Shown here: in pieces, positions 34,923 to 42,176 of the stretch
Layout: every line of letters starts with the position of its first letter
How positions within the stretch are numbered: the first letter of the stretch is position 1
NCBI RefSeq assembly: GCF_022230955.1
Contig: NZ_JAKKFI010000064.1
Location: 29,755 to 93,754 of the forward strand
Reading direction: 5' to 3'
Length of the DNA: 64,000 bases
Source: Micromonospora cabrerizensis
Lineage (GTDB): Bacteria; Actinomycetota; Actinomycetes; Mycobacteriales; Micromonosporaceae
Made by a program: the position numbers and the translations under genes
The notes under the pieces: generated by a model
The model's input: only the letters and a program-made list of their open reading frames with translations
The model's database searches: none
What the model was told of the DNA's origin: nothing

Positions 34923-37900
34923 ATGAGCTCGGCCCAGGGGGGCGCGGACATCGGGCATCCCGTCGTGTCCGGCCGCGAGGTTCCCCCGATGCTGGCAGCC
35001 GCGTTCGCGGCCGGCGGTGAGATGGGCGAGCGGCTGAGCAGCTTCGACTGGTCCACCACCTCGCTGGGGGAGCCCGGTCGCTGGCCGTTGGCGCTCTCCA
35101 ACGCGGTCGGCATGATGCTCGCCTCCAGCGCGCAGATCGTCATGTTCTGGGGCGACGAGCAGTCCGCCTTCTACAACGACGCCTACCGGCCGACCATCGG
35201 CGCCAAACACCCGCACGTCATCGGCCAGCCGGCCCGCCAGCACTGGGCGGAGACCTGGGCGGTGCTCGGCCCACTGCTCGACGGCGTCCGGAGCACTGGT
35301 CGTTCCTACCGCGGCGAGGATCACCCCTTCCTGCTGGACCGTTCCGGCTTCGTCGAGCAGACCTACTTCAACGTCTCGTACGACCCGATCCGGGGTGACG
35401 ACGGCTCGGTCAGTGGCGTCTACTGCATCGTCAACGAGACCACCGGGCGGGTGCTCGGCGAGCGCCGGCTGCGGGCACTTGCCGAGCTGGGTGCCGAGCT
35501 GAACGGCATCGGCAGCGCCGTCGAACTCGGCCGGACCGCCGCCGAGGTGCTCGGCCGACATGGGGCGGACGTGCCGTTCGCCCTGATCTACCTGGCCGAC
35601 GACAGTGGCCAGCTCGCCCTGGCCGGCGCCACCGGCGCCGCCCCGCCCGCCATGGACGTCACGTCGCAGGTGCTGGCCCGGGTGACCGCCGACGGGGCGC
35701 CCACCACGGTCGAGGTGGCCGAACTGCTCGACCCACCGCCGGCCGATGCCACCGACCAGGCCCTCGTGCTGCCGCTCACGGCGACCAACCAGACGGTCGG
35801 CGCGCTGGTCGTCGGCGTGGCCCGCCAGCTGCCGCTCAACGACGACTACCGCGACTTCCTCGACCTGGTCGCCGCCCAGATCTCCCGGGCGGCAGGCACG
35901 CAGCGGGCTCACGAGCAGGAACGGGCCCGCGCCGCCGAGTTGGCCGCGTTGGACCGGGCGAAGACCAACTTCTTCGCCAACGTCAGCCACGAGTTCCGCA
36001 CCCCGCTGACCCTCGTGCTCGGCCCCCTGGAGGACATGCTGGCCGACCCGGAGCTGCCCGCCGCCGACACCGAGCGGCTCACGATGATGCACCGCAACGC
36101 GCTGCGCCTGCTCAAGCTGGTCAACACCGTGCTGGACTTCTCCCGACTGGAGTCCGGTCGGCTGGCCGCCCGCTATCAGCCCACCGATCTCGCCGGCTAC
36201 ACCGCCCGGCTGGCCAGCACCTTCCGCTCGGCCACCGACCGCGCCGGCCTGCGGCTGGTGGTGGAATGCCCGCCGCTGCCGGCACCGGTCTTCGTCGACC
36301 GGGACATGTGGGAGAAGATCGTCCTCAACCTGGTGTCGAACGCCGTCAAGTTCACCTTCGACGGCGAGATCCGGGTGCGGGTCCGGGCCGTGGACGGCGT
36401 GGCCCGACTGGACGTGACGGACACCGGCATCGGCATCGTGCCGGACGAGTTGCCCCACGTCTTCGAGCGGTTCCACCGGGTGCCGGGGGTGCGCGCACGC
36501 ACCCACGAGGGCACCGGCATCGGCCTGGCTCTGGTTCGGGAGCTGGTCGAGATGCACGGCGGTGAGGTTGGGCTGACCAGCGAGGTCGACGGGGGCAGCA
36601 CCTTCACGGTGAGCGTGCCGTTCGGGTCGGCACACCTGCCCGCGGACCGGGTGGCGGCGTCTCGCCCGCTACCCGCGGGGGAGCCCGAGCAGGCCCGGCT
36701 CTACGTGGCGGAGACCGCCCTGTGGACCGGCGTCGAGCCGGCGGCCGAGTCCGGCAGCCGACCGACGACGGCCACGCCGGCCGGCCGGATCCTGGTCGTC
36801 GACGACAATGTGGACCTGCGCGAGCACGTCACCCGGCTGCTCTCGCCCACCTGGGAGGTGGTCACCGCCAGCGATGGGCTGGCGGCGCTGCCGCTGGCCC
36901 GCGAGGGCGGGTTCGACCTGGTGCTCACCGACGTGATGATGCCTCGGCTGGACGGGTTCGGGCTGGTCAGCGCGTTGCGCGCGGATCCGGGTACCCGTCA
37001 TGTGCCGATCGTGCTGCTCTCCGCCCGGGCCGGCTCCGCGGAGGCCGTCGCCGGCCTGTCCGTCGGTGCCGACGACTACCTCACCAAGCCGTTCACCGGC
37101 CAGGAGCTGATCGCCCGGGTCCGGTCCAACGTCGAGCTGGGTCAGCTCCGTGGGCAGATCATCCGGCGGCTCCGGGCGCTGGCCGACGCGGCGGTGGACG
37201 TCAACACCGCCCGTTCCACCGGCGACGTGCTCCAGGTCGCCGCCGGGCACGCGCTCAGCCTCGCCGAGGCCGCCCGCGTGGTGATCACCGCGACCGGCGC
37301 CCGGGCCGAGGCGGACACCGGCGGCGAAACCGTCACCGACCCGTCCTTCGTGGCCGAGCTGACCGGCACCACCGGAAAGCCGCTCGGTGAGCTGCGGGTC
37401 TGGGGGCCGGCCGCCGATGACACGCAGGCCGACGAGGCCGCGCTGACCCAGCTGGCCCGGCTGGTCGGGGTGCGGCTGGAGAACGCCCAGCTCTACGAGG
37501 CCGAGCACCGCATCGCCAGCACGTTGCAGCACAGCCTGCTGCCCCGGTCGCTGCCTCGGCTGCCGGGCGCGGTCGTGGCCAGCCGTTACCTGCCCGGCAG
37601 CGCCGACGTCGAGGTCGGCGGCGACTGGTACGACGCGATCGCCCTCGAAGAAGACGAACTGGTGCTGGTCATCGGCGACGTGGTGGGCAAGGGCGTCCAG
37701 GCCGCTGCGGCGATGGGGCAACTCCGCAACGCGCTGCGGGCGTACCTCTTGGAGGGCTACGACCCGGGCGAGTCACTGACCCGCCTCAACCGGCTGGTCG
37801 TGTCCACCGAACGCCGATCCTTCGCCACGGTGGTCTGTCTGCTGTTCAACCCGCGCACCGGCCGTCTGCGGTACGCGAGCGCCGGCCACCCGTCGCCGCT

Positions 37901-38582
37901 ACTGATCACGGGAGGCGACGTGACGTTCCTGCACGACCGCGCGCTCGGTCCGCCGGTCGGGGCCATCCCGACCGCGACGTACGAGGCGGTCGAGGGGGAG
38001 TTGCCCCCCGGCAGTCGGCTGCTGCTCTACACCGACGGGCTGATCGAGGACCGCCAGCTCGACATCGACGCCGCGCTGGCCCAGCTGCGCGTCGACGCGG
38101 CGGCCCCCAGTGAGCACATGGCGGACCTGATCGACGCGGTGGTGGAACGGGTCTCCGGCCGGCCGCGCCGCGACGACGTGGCGGTCCTCGCGCTGGAGGC
38201 GGTGGAGCTGAACCGTTTCGCGTTGCGGCTGCCGGCGGACCCGACCCGGCTGAGTGTGCTGCGCAAGCGTCTGGAGGACTTCCTGGTCGCGCACGCCGTC
38301 GACGAGACGGACGTGTTCGACCTGACCGTTGCGGTCTCCGAGGCCGCCGCGAACGCCATCGAGCACCCGATCCACCCCGCCGAGGCCGTGATCGGTGTGG
38401 AGGTGGCCATCGAGGATCGGACGGTGACGGCCACCGTGCGCGACAGCGGGCAGTGGCGCGAGTCGACCGGCTCCGGGTTCCGGGGGCGCGGCCTGGCCCT
38501 GATCAAGGCGCTGGGCGACCTCACGGTGCGGCGTACCGATGAGGGCACCGAGGTGACGCTGCGCCGGCAGCTGCGGGACTGA
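34923..38582 (+). CDS. Hybrid histidine kinase - receiver - PP2C phosphatase - anti-sigma ATPase
   Basis: 1219 residues, no membrane segment. Order: PAS-like input (~20-170; VMFWGDEQSAFYNDAYRPTIG), GAF-like (~185-330), HisKA with phospho-His near 356 in FFANVSHEFRTPL, HATPase (NLVSNAVKF, DTGIGI, GTGIGLALV; to ~575), receiver (~620-735; VVDDN, Asp near 670 in LTDVMMP, Lys in YLTKPF), GAF-like linker, SpoIIE/RsbU PP2C (~850-1080; GGDWYDA, GDVVGKG, YTDGL, RDDVAVL) and a C-terminal RsbW-type HATPase (~1090-1215; VSEAAANAIEH, GRGLALIKAL). One chain thus joins a phosphorelay with both halves of a partner-switching module. GGGGAGG sets ATG 34923. A STAS antagonist is encoded convergently 21 nt away. 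Confidence 0.92.
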   Translation: MSSAQGGADIGHPVVSGREVPPMLAAAFAAGGEMGERLSSFDWSTTSLGEPGRWPLALSNAVGMMLASSAQIVMFWGDEQSAFYNDAYRPTIGAKHPHVIGQPARQHWAETWAVLGPLLDGVRSTGRSYRGEDHPFLLDRSGFVEQTYFNVSYDPIRGDDGSVSGVYCIVNETTGRVLGERRLRALAELGAELNGIGSAVELGRTAAEVLGRHGADVPFALIYLADDSGQLALAGATGAAPPAMDVTSQVLARVTADGAPTTVEVAELLDPPPADATDQALVLPLTATNQTVGALVVGVARQLPLNDDYRDFLDLVAAQISRAAGTQRAHEQERARAAELAALDRAKTNFFANVSHEFRTPLTLVLGPLEDMLADPELPAADTERLTMMHRNALRLLKLVNTVLDFSRLESGRLAARYQPTDLAGYTARLASTFRSATDRAGLRLVVECPPLPAPVFVDRDMWEKIVLNLVSNAVKFTFDGEIRVRVRAVDGVARLDVTDTGIGIVPDELPHVFERFHRVPGVRARTHEGTGIGLALVRELVEMHGGEVGLTSEVDGGSTFTVSVPFGSAHLPADRVAASRPLPAGEPEQARLYVAETALWTGVEPAAESGSRPTTATPAGRILVVDDNVDLREHVTRLLSPTWEVVTASDGLAALPLAREGGFDLVLTDVMMPRLDGFGLVSALRADPGTRHVPIVLLSARAGSAEAVAGLSVGADDYLTKPFTGQELIARVRSNVELGQLRGQIIRRLRALADAAVDVNTARSTGDVLQVAAGHALSLAEAARVVITATGARAEADTGGETVTDPSFVAELTGTTGKPLGELRVWGPAADDTQADEAALTQLARLVGVRLENAQLYEAEHRIASTLQHSLLPRSLPRLPGAVVASRYLPGSADVEVGGDWYDAIALEEDELVLVIGDVVGKGVQAAAAMGQLRNALRAYLLEGYDPGESLTRLNRLVVSTERRSFATVVCLLFNPRTGRLRYASAGHPSPLLITGGDVTFLHDRALGPPVGAIPTATYEAVEGELPPGSRLLLYTDGLIEDRQLDIDAALAQLRVDAAAPSEHMADLIDAVVERVSGRPRRDDVAVLALEAVELNRFALRLPADPTRLSVLRKRLEDFLVAHAVDETDVFDLTVAVSEAAANAIEHPIHPAEAVIGVEVAIEDRTVTATVRDSGQWRESTGSGFRGRGLALIKALGDLTVRRTDEGTEVTLRRQLRD

Positions 38583-38603
38583 CCGGGCGGCCGGCGGCGT
38601 CGC

Positions 38604-38918
38604 TCAGGCCGGGTCGAGCCAGGTCTGCTCACCCAGGCCGGAGATCTCCAACACCCGGCGGACCTGCCGGGACGGCAGGACGGTGAGCGCGTTCGGAAAC
38701 TGCTGGGCGAGCCGGACCAGCGCATGGATGGCGGCCGAGTCGAAGAAGGTGACCGCGCTCAGGTCCAGGGTGATCTGCCCGGCGGGTTCGCGCAGCGCGG
38801 TCTGGAGCATGGTGTCGGCGGTGGCCATGTCGACCTCACCGGCCACCACCACGTGGAGGTGGTCACCATCGATCTCCGCGCTGGCGGAGAAGACTGGTGG
38901 TGCTCCCCCTTGATCCAC
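38604..38918 (-). CDS. STAS-domain anti-sigma factor antagonist (RsbV/SpoIIAA-like)
   Basis: 104 residues: FSASAEIDGDHLHVVVAGEVDMATADTML, LDLSAVTFFDSAAIHALVRL with the phosphorylatable Ser of the DSA motif, and a final LEISGLGE. The usual substrate of an RsbU-type PP2C and RsbW-type kinase, both present in the convergent gene at 34923-38582, so they are probable partners. GTG 38918 (MDQGGAPPVF) is the family-like start but has no clear Shine-Dalgarno; GTG 39038 upstream is possible and would overlap map. Confidence 0.88.
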   Translation of the reverse strand: MDQGGAPPVFSASAEIDGDHLHVVVAGEVDMATADTMLQTALREPAGQITLDLSAVTFFDSAAIHALVRLAQQFPNALTVLPSRQVRRVLEISGLGEQTWLDPA

Positions 38919-39013
38919 GCAGACACCATGGCACAGCCGGCCAGGCTGGGCAACAACCCCTCCCGAGTGGCCGTGGCGCGGGTCACCGGCGGCCCCGGCG
39001 ATAGGCTTGTCGC

Positions 39014-39871
39014 ATGACCGTTCGCCCGCCGCTGACACCAGGCACGCTCACCCCGCTGCGACCGGTGCCATCCCAGATCGCCCGACCGGAGTACGTGGGC
39101 AAGAAGCGCCCGCAGGAGTGGCGCGGCTCGCACGTGCAGACGCCGGAGACCATCGAGAAGATGCGGGTAGCCAGCCGGCTCGCCGCCCAGGCGACCCAGC
39201 TCGCGGGCGAGCACTGCAAGCCGGGCGTGACCACCGACGAGATCGACAAGGTGGTGCACGAGTTCCTCTGCGACCACGGCGCGTACCCGTCGACGCTGGG
39301 CTACAAGGGCTTCCCGAAGTCCTGCTGCACCAGCCTCAACGAGGTCATCTGCCACGGCATCCCGGACTCCACCGTCCTGACCGACGGCGACATCATCAAC
39401 GTCGACGTGACCGCGTACATCGGTGGGGTGCACGGCGACACCGATGCCACCTTCTGTGTCGGTGAGGTCAGCGAGGAGGCGCGGCTGTTGGTCGAGCGCA
39501 CCCACGAGGCGATGATGCGCGGCATCCGCGCCGTCGCCCCGGGGCGTCAGATCAACGTGGTGGGCCGGGTCATCGAGTCGTACGCCAAGCGGTTCGGCTA
39601 CGGGGTGGTCCGTGACTTCACCGGCCACGGCATCGGCGAGTCCTTCCACAGCGGGCTCTACGTCCCGCACTACGACAGCCCGCGCCCCACGGACATCATG
39701 GAGCCGGGGATGACGTTCACCATCGAGCCGATGATCACGCTCGGCACCTACCAGTACGACATGTGGGACGACGGGTGGACCGTCGTCACCAAGGACCGCA
39801 GGTGGACGGCCCAGTTCGAGCACACCATCGTGGTGACCGACAGCGGTCACGAGATCCTGACCCTGCCGTGA
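39014..39871 (+). CDS. map: Methionine aminopeptidase type I
   Basis: 285 residues. Removes the initiator Met from nascent proteins. Metal ligands visible: Asp in NVDVTAYIGGVHGDTDATF (two Asp), His in TGHGIGESFH, Glu in FTIEPMI, Glu in QFEHTIVV. The ~40-residue N-terminal extension with RPEYVGKKRPQEWRG is the SH3-binding-like PxxP segment of actinobacterial MetAP1c. ATG 39014 has no strong Shine-Dalgarno and could be nearly leaderless. The stop is part of a diverged 59-bp repeat. Confidence 0.95.
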   Translation: MTVRPPLTPGTLTPLRPVPSQIARPEYVGKKRPQEWRGSHVQTPETIEKMRVASRLAAQATQLAGEHCKPGVTTDEIDKVVHEFLCDHGAYPSTLGYKGFPKSCCTSLNEVICHGIPDSTVLTDGDIINVDVTAYIGGVHGDTDATFCVGEVSEEARLLVERTHEAMMRGIRAVAPGRQINVVGRVIESYAKRFGYGVVRDFTGHGIGESFHSGLYVPHYDSPRPTDIMEPGMTFTIEPMITLGTYQYDMWDDGWTVVTKDRRWTAQFEHTIVVTDSGHEILTLP

Positions 39872-39926
39872 GCGCGAGGAACGCAGCGAAGCGAAGTCCC
39901 GCAGTCGCGAACGAAGGGCAGGCGCC
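39868..39926 (+). repeat. Single diverged 59-bp repeat unit
   Basis: GTGAGCGCGAGGAACGCAGC...CCCGCAGTCGCGAACGAAGG, exactly 59 bp from the GTGA containing the map stop to the GTG start of the next gene at 39927. Same register rule as at 33249. Confidence 0.85.
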
Positions 39927-40640
39927 GTGACCGACGCCCCGGCAGCTCTGCGCGAGGCGCACCACGCGGACGTGTCCGGCGGTTGGCTGCGCCCGGCCGT
40001 CTTCGGCGCGATGGACGGCCTGGTCACCAACATCGCCCTGATCGCCGGTGTCGGCGGCGGCGGGGTGTCGTCGCACAGCATCGTGCTCACCGGTTCCGCC
40101 GGCCTGGTCGCCGGCGCGATCTCGATGGGGCTCGGCGAGTACACCAGCGTGCGCTCCGCCAACGAGCAGGTCGCCGCCGAGGTCGCCAAGGAGCGACGGG
40201 AGCTGGAACGGCACCCCGAGGCCGAGGCCCGGGAGCTGGCCGACGCGTGGGTGGCCCGCGGTCTTCCGCGGGATCTCGCCACCCAGGTCGCCGAAGCCGT
40301 ACGGCGCGACCCGGAGGAGGCGCTGCGGGTGCACGTCCGGGAGGAGTTGGGGGTCGACCCCGACGACCAGCCCAGCCCGTGGGCCGCCGCGATCTCGTCG
40401 TTCCTCTTCTTCTCGCTGGGTGCCCTGATTCCGCTGCTCACCTACCTGTTCGGCGCCACCGAGCTGTGGCTGGCACTCGCCGTCGGCGGGCTCGGGCTGT
40501 TCGTCGCGGGCGCGGTGGTGGCCCGCTTCACCCACCGGCCCTGGTGGACCAGCGGCCTGCGCCAGCTGCTGCTGGGCGCCGCCGCGGCCGGCGCCACGTA
40601 TCTGATCGGCTCGCTGATCGGCGTGCAGGGCGGGCTGTGA
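39927..40640 (+). CDS. VIT1/CCC1 family iron/manganese transporter
   Basis: 237 residues. Family start GGWLRPAVFGAMDGLVTNIALIAGV, SAGLVAGAISMGLGEYTSVRSANEQ (metal-binding helix with Met/Glu), a charged ~80-residue cytosolic helical insert (EVAKERRELERHPEAEARELADAW) and three more C-terminal helices. Exports or stores Fe/Mn; direction unknown here. Start codon in the register of the 59-bp repeat. Confidence 0.92.
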   Translation: MTDAPAALREAHHADVSGGWLRPAVFGAMDGLVTNIALIAGVGGGGVSSHSIVLTGSAGLVAGAISMGLGEYTSVRSANEQVAAEVAKERRELERHPEAEARELADAWVARGLPRDLATQVAEAVRRDPEEALRVHVREELGVDPDDQPSPWAAAISSFLFFSLGALIPLLTYLFGATELWLALAVGGLGLFVAGAVVARFTHRPWWTSGLRQLLLGAAAAGATYLIGSLIGVQGGL

Positions 40641-40656
40641 CACCGGTCAACCGGTG
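40641..40656. terminator. Small bidirectional stem-loop at a convergent junction
   Basis: CACCGG TCAA CCGGTG. It begins directly after the VIT1 stop and contains the reverse-strand stop of the nucleotidyltransferase-like gene (40647-40649). Confidence 0.5.
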
Positions 40657-41381
40657 AGCAGCTCGTCGATGGTGCCGTCCACCGCGCGACCACGGGCGGC
40701 CAGCTCCTCGGCCTGCCGGGTCAGCACCACGCCCACCTCGGTCATGTCCGCGCCGGCCAACCCGGTGCGTCGGACGGCGTCCCCCGGGTCACGGAAGTAG
40801 GTGCGGCTCAGCAGGCCGGTCACCGTGGCCGCCGCCAGCCGGGCCTCACCCAGCATCAGCAGGGCCTGGTCGGTCTCGTACCACTCGGCCAGCCGGGCGG
40901 CCCGGGCGTGCGCCGCACTGCCCCGGTACCAGGCCTGCCGCGCCGCGGTGCTGAACTCCGCCGGCCGGGCCCGGGCCAACCGGCCGAGGTGCTCGTCGCG
41001 CAGCGTCCGCAACCAGCCCGTCGGGTCGTGCAACGCCTGCGTGGTGACGTACCGGTCGGCGGTCAACGGCCACAGTGGGGAGAGCACCCGGGCCTGCGCC
41101 AGGTAGTCCTCGGCCGCGGCCACGGTCAGGTCGACCAGCACCCCGTCCACCCGCCGGGTCGCGGGCGGTGGCCCCGCGCCGGACCGGTAGGTGACCACCA
41201 GCATCCCCGCCTCGCGGTCCCCACCGCCGTCGTCGTCGCCGTGCGCCAGGGGCCCGTGCACCGCCACCGCCAGCACGTCGGCCGGAAACCGCCGTCGGAC
41301 CGCCTCGGCGACCCGCTCCGCGACTGTCCACCGACGATCGTCGAGGCCCCGCTCGCCAGTCGGCTCACTCCTCGCGCTCAC
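40647..41381 (-). CDS. Nucleotidyltransferase-like protein, function unknown
   Basis: 244 residues. Beginning VAERVAEAVRRRFPADVLAVAVHGPLAHGDDDGGGDREAGMLVV is reminiscent of the minimal nucleotidyltransferase fold, but GS-x10-DxD is degenerate. The rest is helical (SPLWPLTADRYVTTQALHDPTGWLRTLRDEH; AARQAWYRGSAAHARAARLAEW) like the C-terminal part of aminoglycoside nucleotidyltransferase relatives. Activity uncertain. The GTG start and first seven codons (MSARSEP) are contributed by the last unit of the inverted 59-bp array. Confidence 0.7.
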   Translation of the reverse strand: MSARSEPTGERGLDDRRWTVAERVAEAVRRRFPADVLAVAVHGPLAHGDDDGGGDREAGMLVVTYRSGAGPPPATRRVDGVLVDLTVAAAEDYLAQARVLSPLWPLTADRYVTTQALHDPTGWLRTLRDEHLGRLARARPAEFSTAARQAWYRGSAAHARAARLAEWYETDQALLMLGEARLAAATVTGLLSRTYFRDPGDAVRRTGLAGADMTEVGVVLTRQAEELAARGRAVDGTIDELLTG

Positions 41382-41562
41382 GGGACCGCTGCTGTTCGCG
41401 GCTGCGGGGCTCGCAAGCCCGGCTCACTCCTCGCGCTCACGGGGTCGCCTTTGTTCGCGACTGCGGGGCTCGCAAGCCCGGCTCACTCCTCGCGCTCACG
41501 GGGTCGCCTTTGTTCGCGGCTGCGGGGCTCGCAAGCCCGGCTCACTCCTCGCGCTCACGGGA
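41363..41562. repeat. Inverted 59-bp repeat array, four copies
   Basis: GCTCACTCCTCGCGCTCACGGG recurs at 41363, 41422, 41481 and 41540, period 59. On the minus strand the units begin GTGAGCGCGAGGAGTGAGCC. The last GTG (41381) is the start codon of the nucleotidyltransferase-like gene. The array fills the space between the deazaflavin oxidoreductase and that gene. Confidence 0.9.
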
Positions 41563-41591
41563 CCACCTCGCCTCGGCTACCGTGCGTCAGC

Positions 41592-42092
41592 CTAGCCAGC
41601 CGACGGCGGGCCGGCAGGTGCGCCGCGCCCGGCCGGCACCAGCCGGAAGATGCGGATCTCCCGGCCGCCGGCCCGCTGCACGTAGGTGCGGTACGCGGGC
41701 CACTCCATGACCAGCAGTTGCCACAGCCGGTCCCGTTCGGCACCGGACGCCAGGTCGGCGCGCACCGGGACCCGTCGGCCCTTCACGTCCACCTCGGCGG
41801 TCGGATCGGCCAGCAGGTTCATCGCCCAGCCGGGTTGGGTGGTCTGCCCCCAGTTGGAACCGATCACCACGTACGCGTCGCCGTCGGGCACGTAGAGCAG
41901 CGGGTTGCTGCGTGGCTTGCCGGAGCGGCGGCCGGTGGTGGTGATGACCAGGGACGGGATCAGGCCGAGTGCGACCACCCGGCCCCGGGTGAGCCGACCG
42001 ACCACCCGGTCGGCGGGCACGAGAAGGCGTGCGGCGGCACCGAACCAGCGATGATGACCGACTCGACGGGTGAGAGTTCCCAGCACTGACAC
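41592..42092 (-). CDS. Deazaflavin (F420)-dependent nitroreductase family protein (Ddn-like)
   Basis: 166 residues. Family pattern: LTTTGRRSGKPRSNPLLYVPDGDAYVVIGSNWGQ-type split barrel (here VITTTGRRSGK), then PGWAMNLLADPTAEVDVKGRRVPVRA and ERDRLWQLLVMEWPAYRTYVQRAGGREIRIFRL. Uses F420H2; substrate unknown. GTG 42092; an internal GTG two codons later is equally possible. Confidence 0.9.
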   Translation of the reverse strand: MSVLGTLTRRVGHHRWFGAAARLLVPADRVVGRLTRGRVVALGLIPSLVITTTGRRSGKPRSNPLLYVPDGDAYVVIGSNWGQTTQPGWAMNLLADPTAEVDVKGRRVPVRADLASGAERDRLWQLLVMEWPAYRTYVQRAGGREIRIFRLVPAGRGAPAGPPSAG

Positions 42093-42176
42093 GCGGGTCA
42101 GTCTGCCGGCTGTCGGCCTCCGGCGGCACCCCCCGTACGCGCCCGGATCGCCGACCGGCCGGCCACCGCGCGACGG

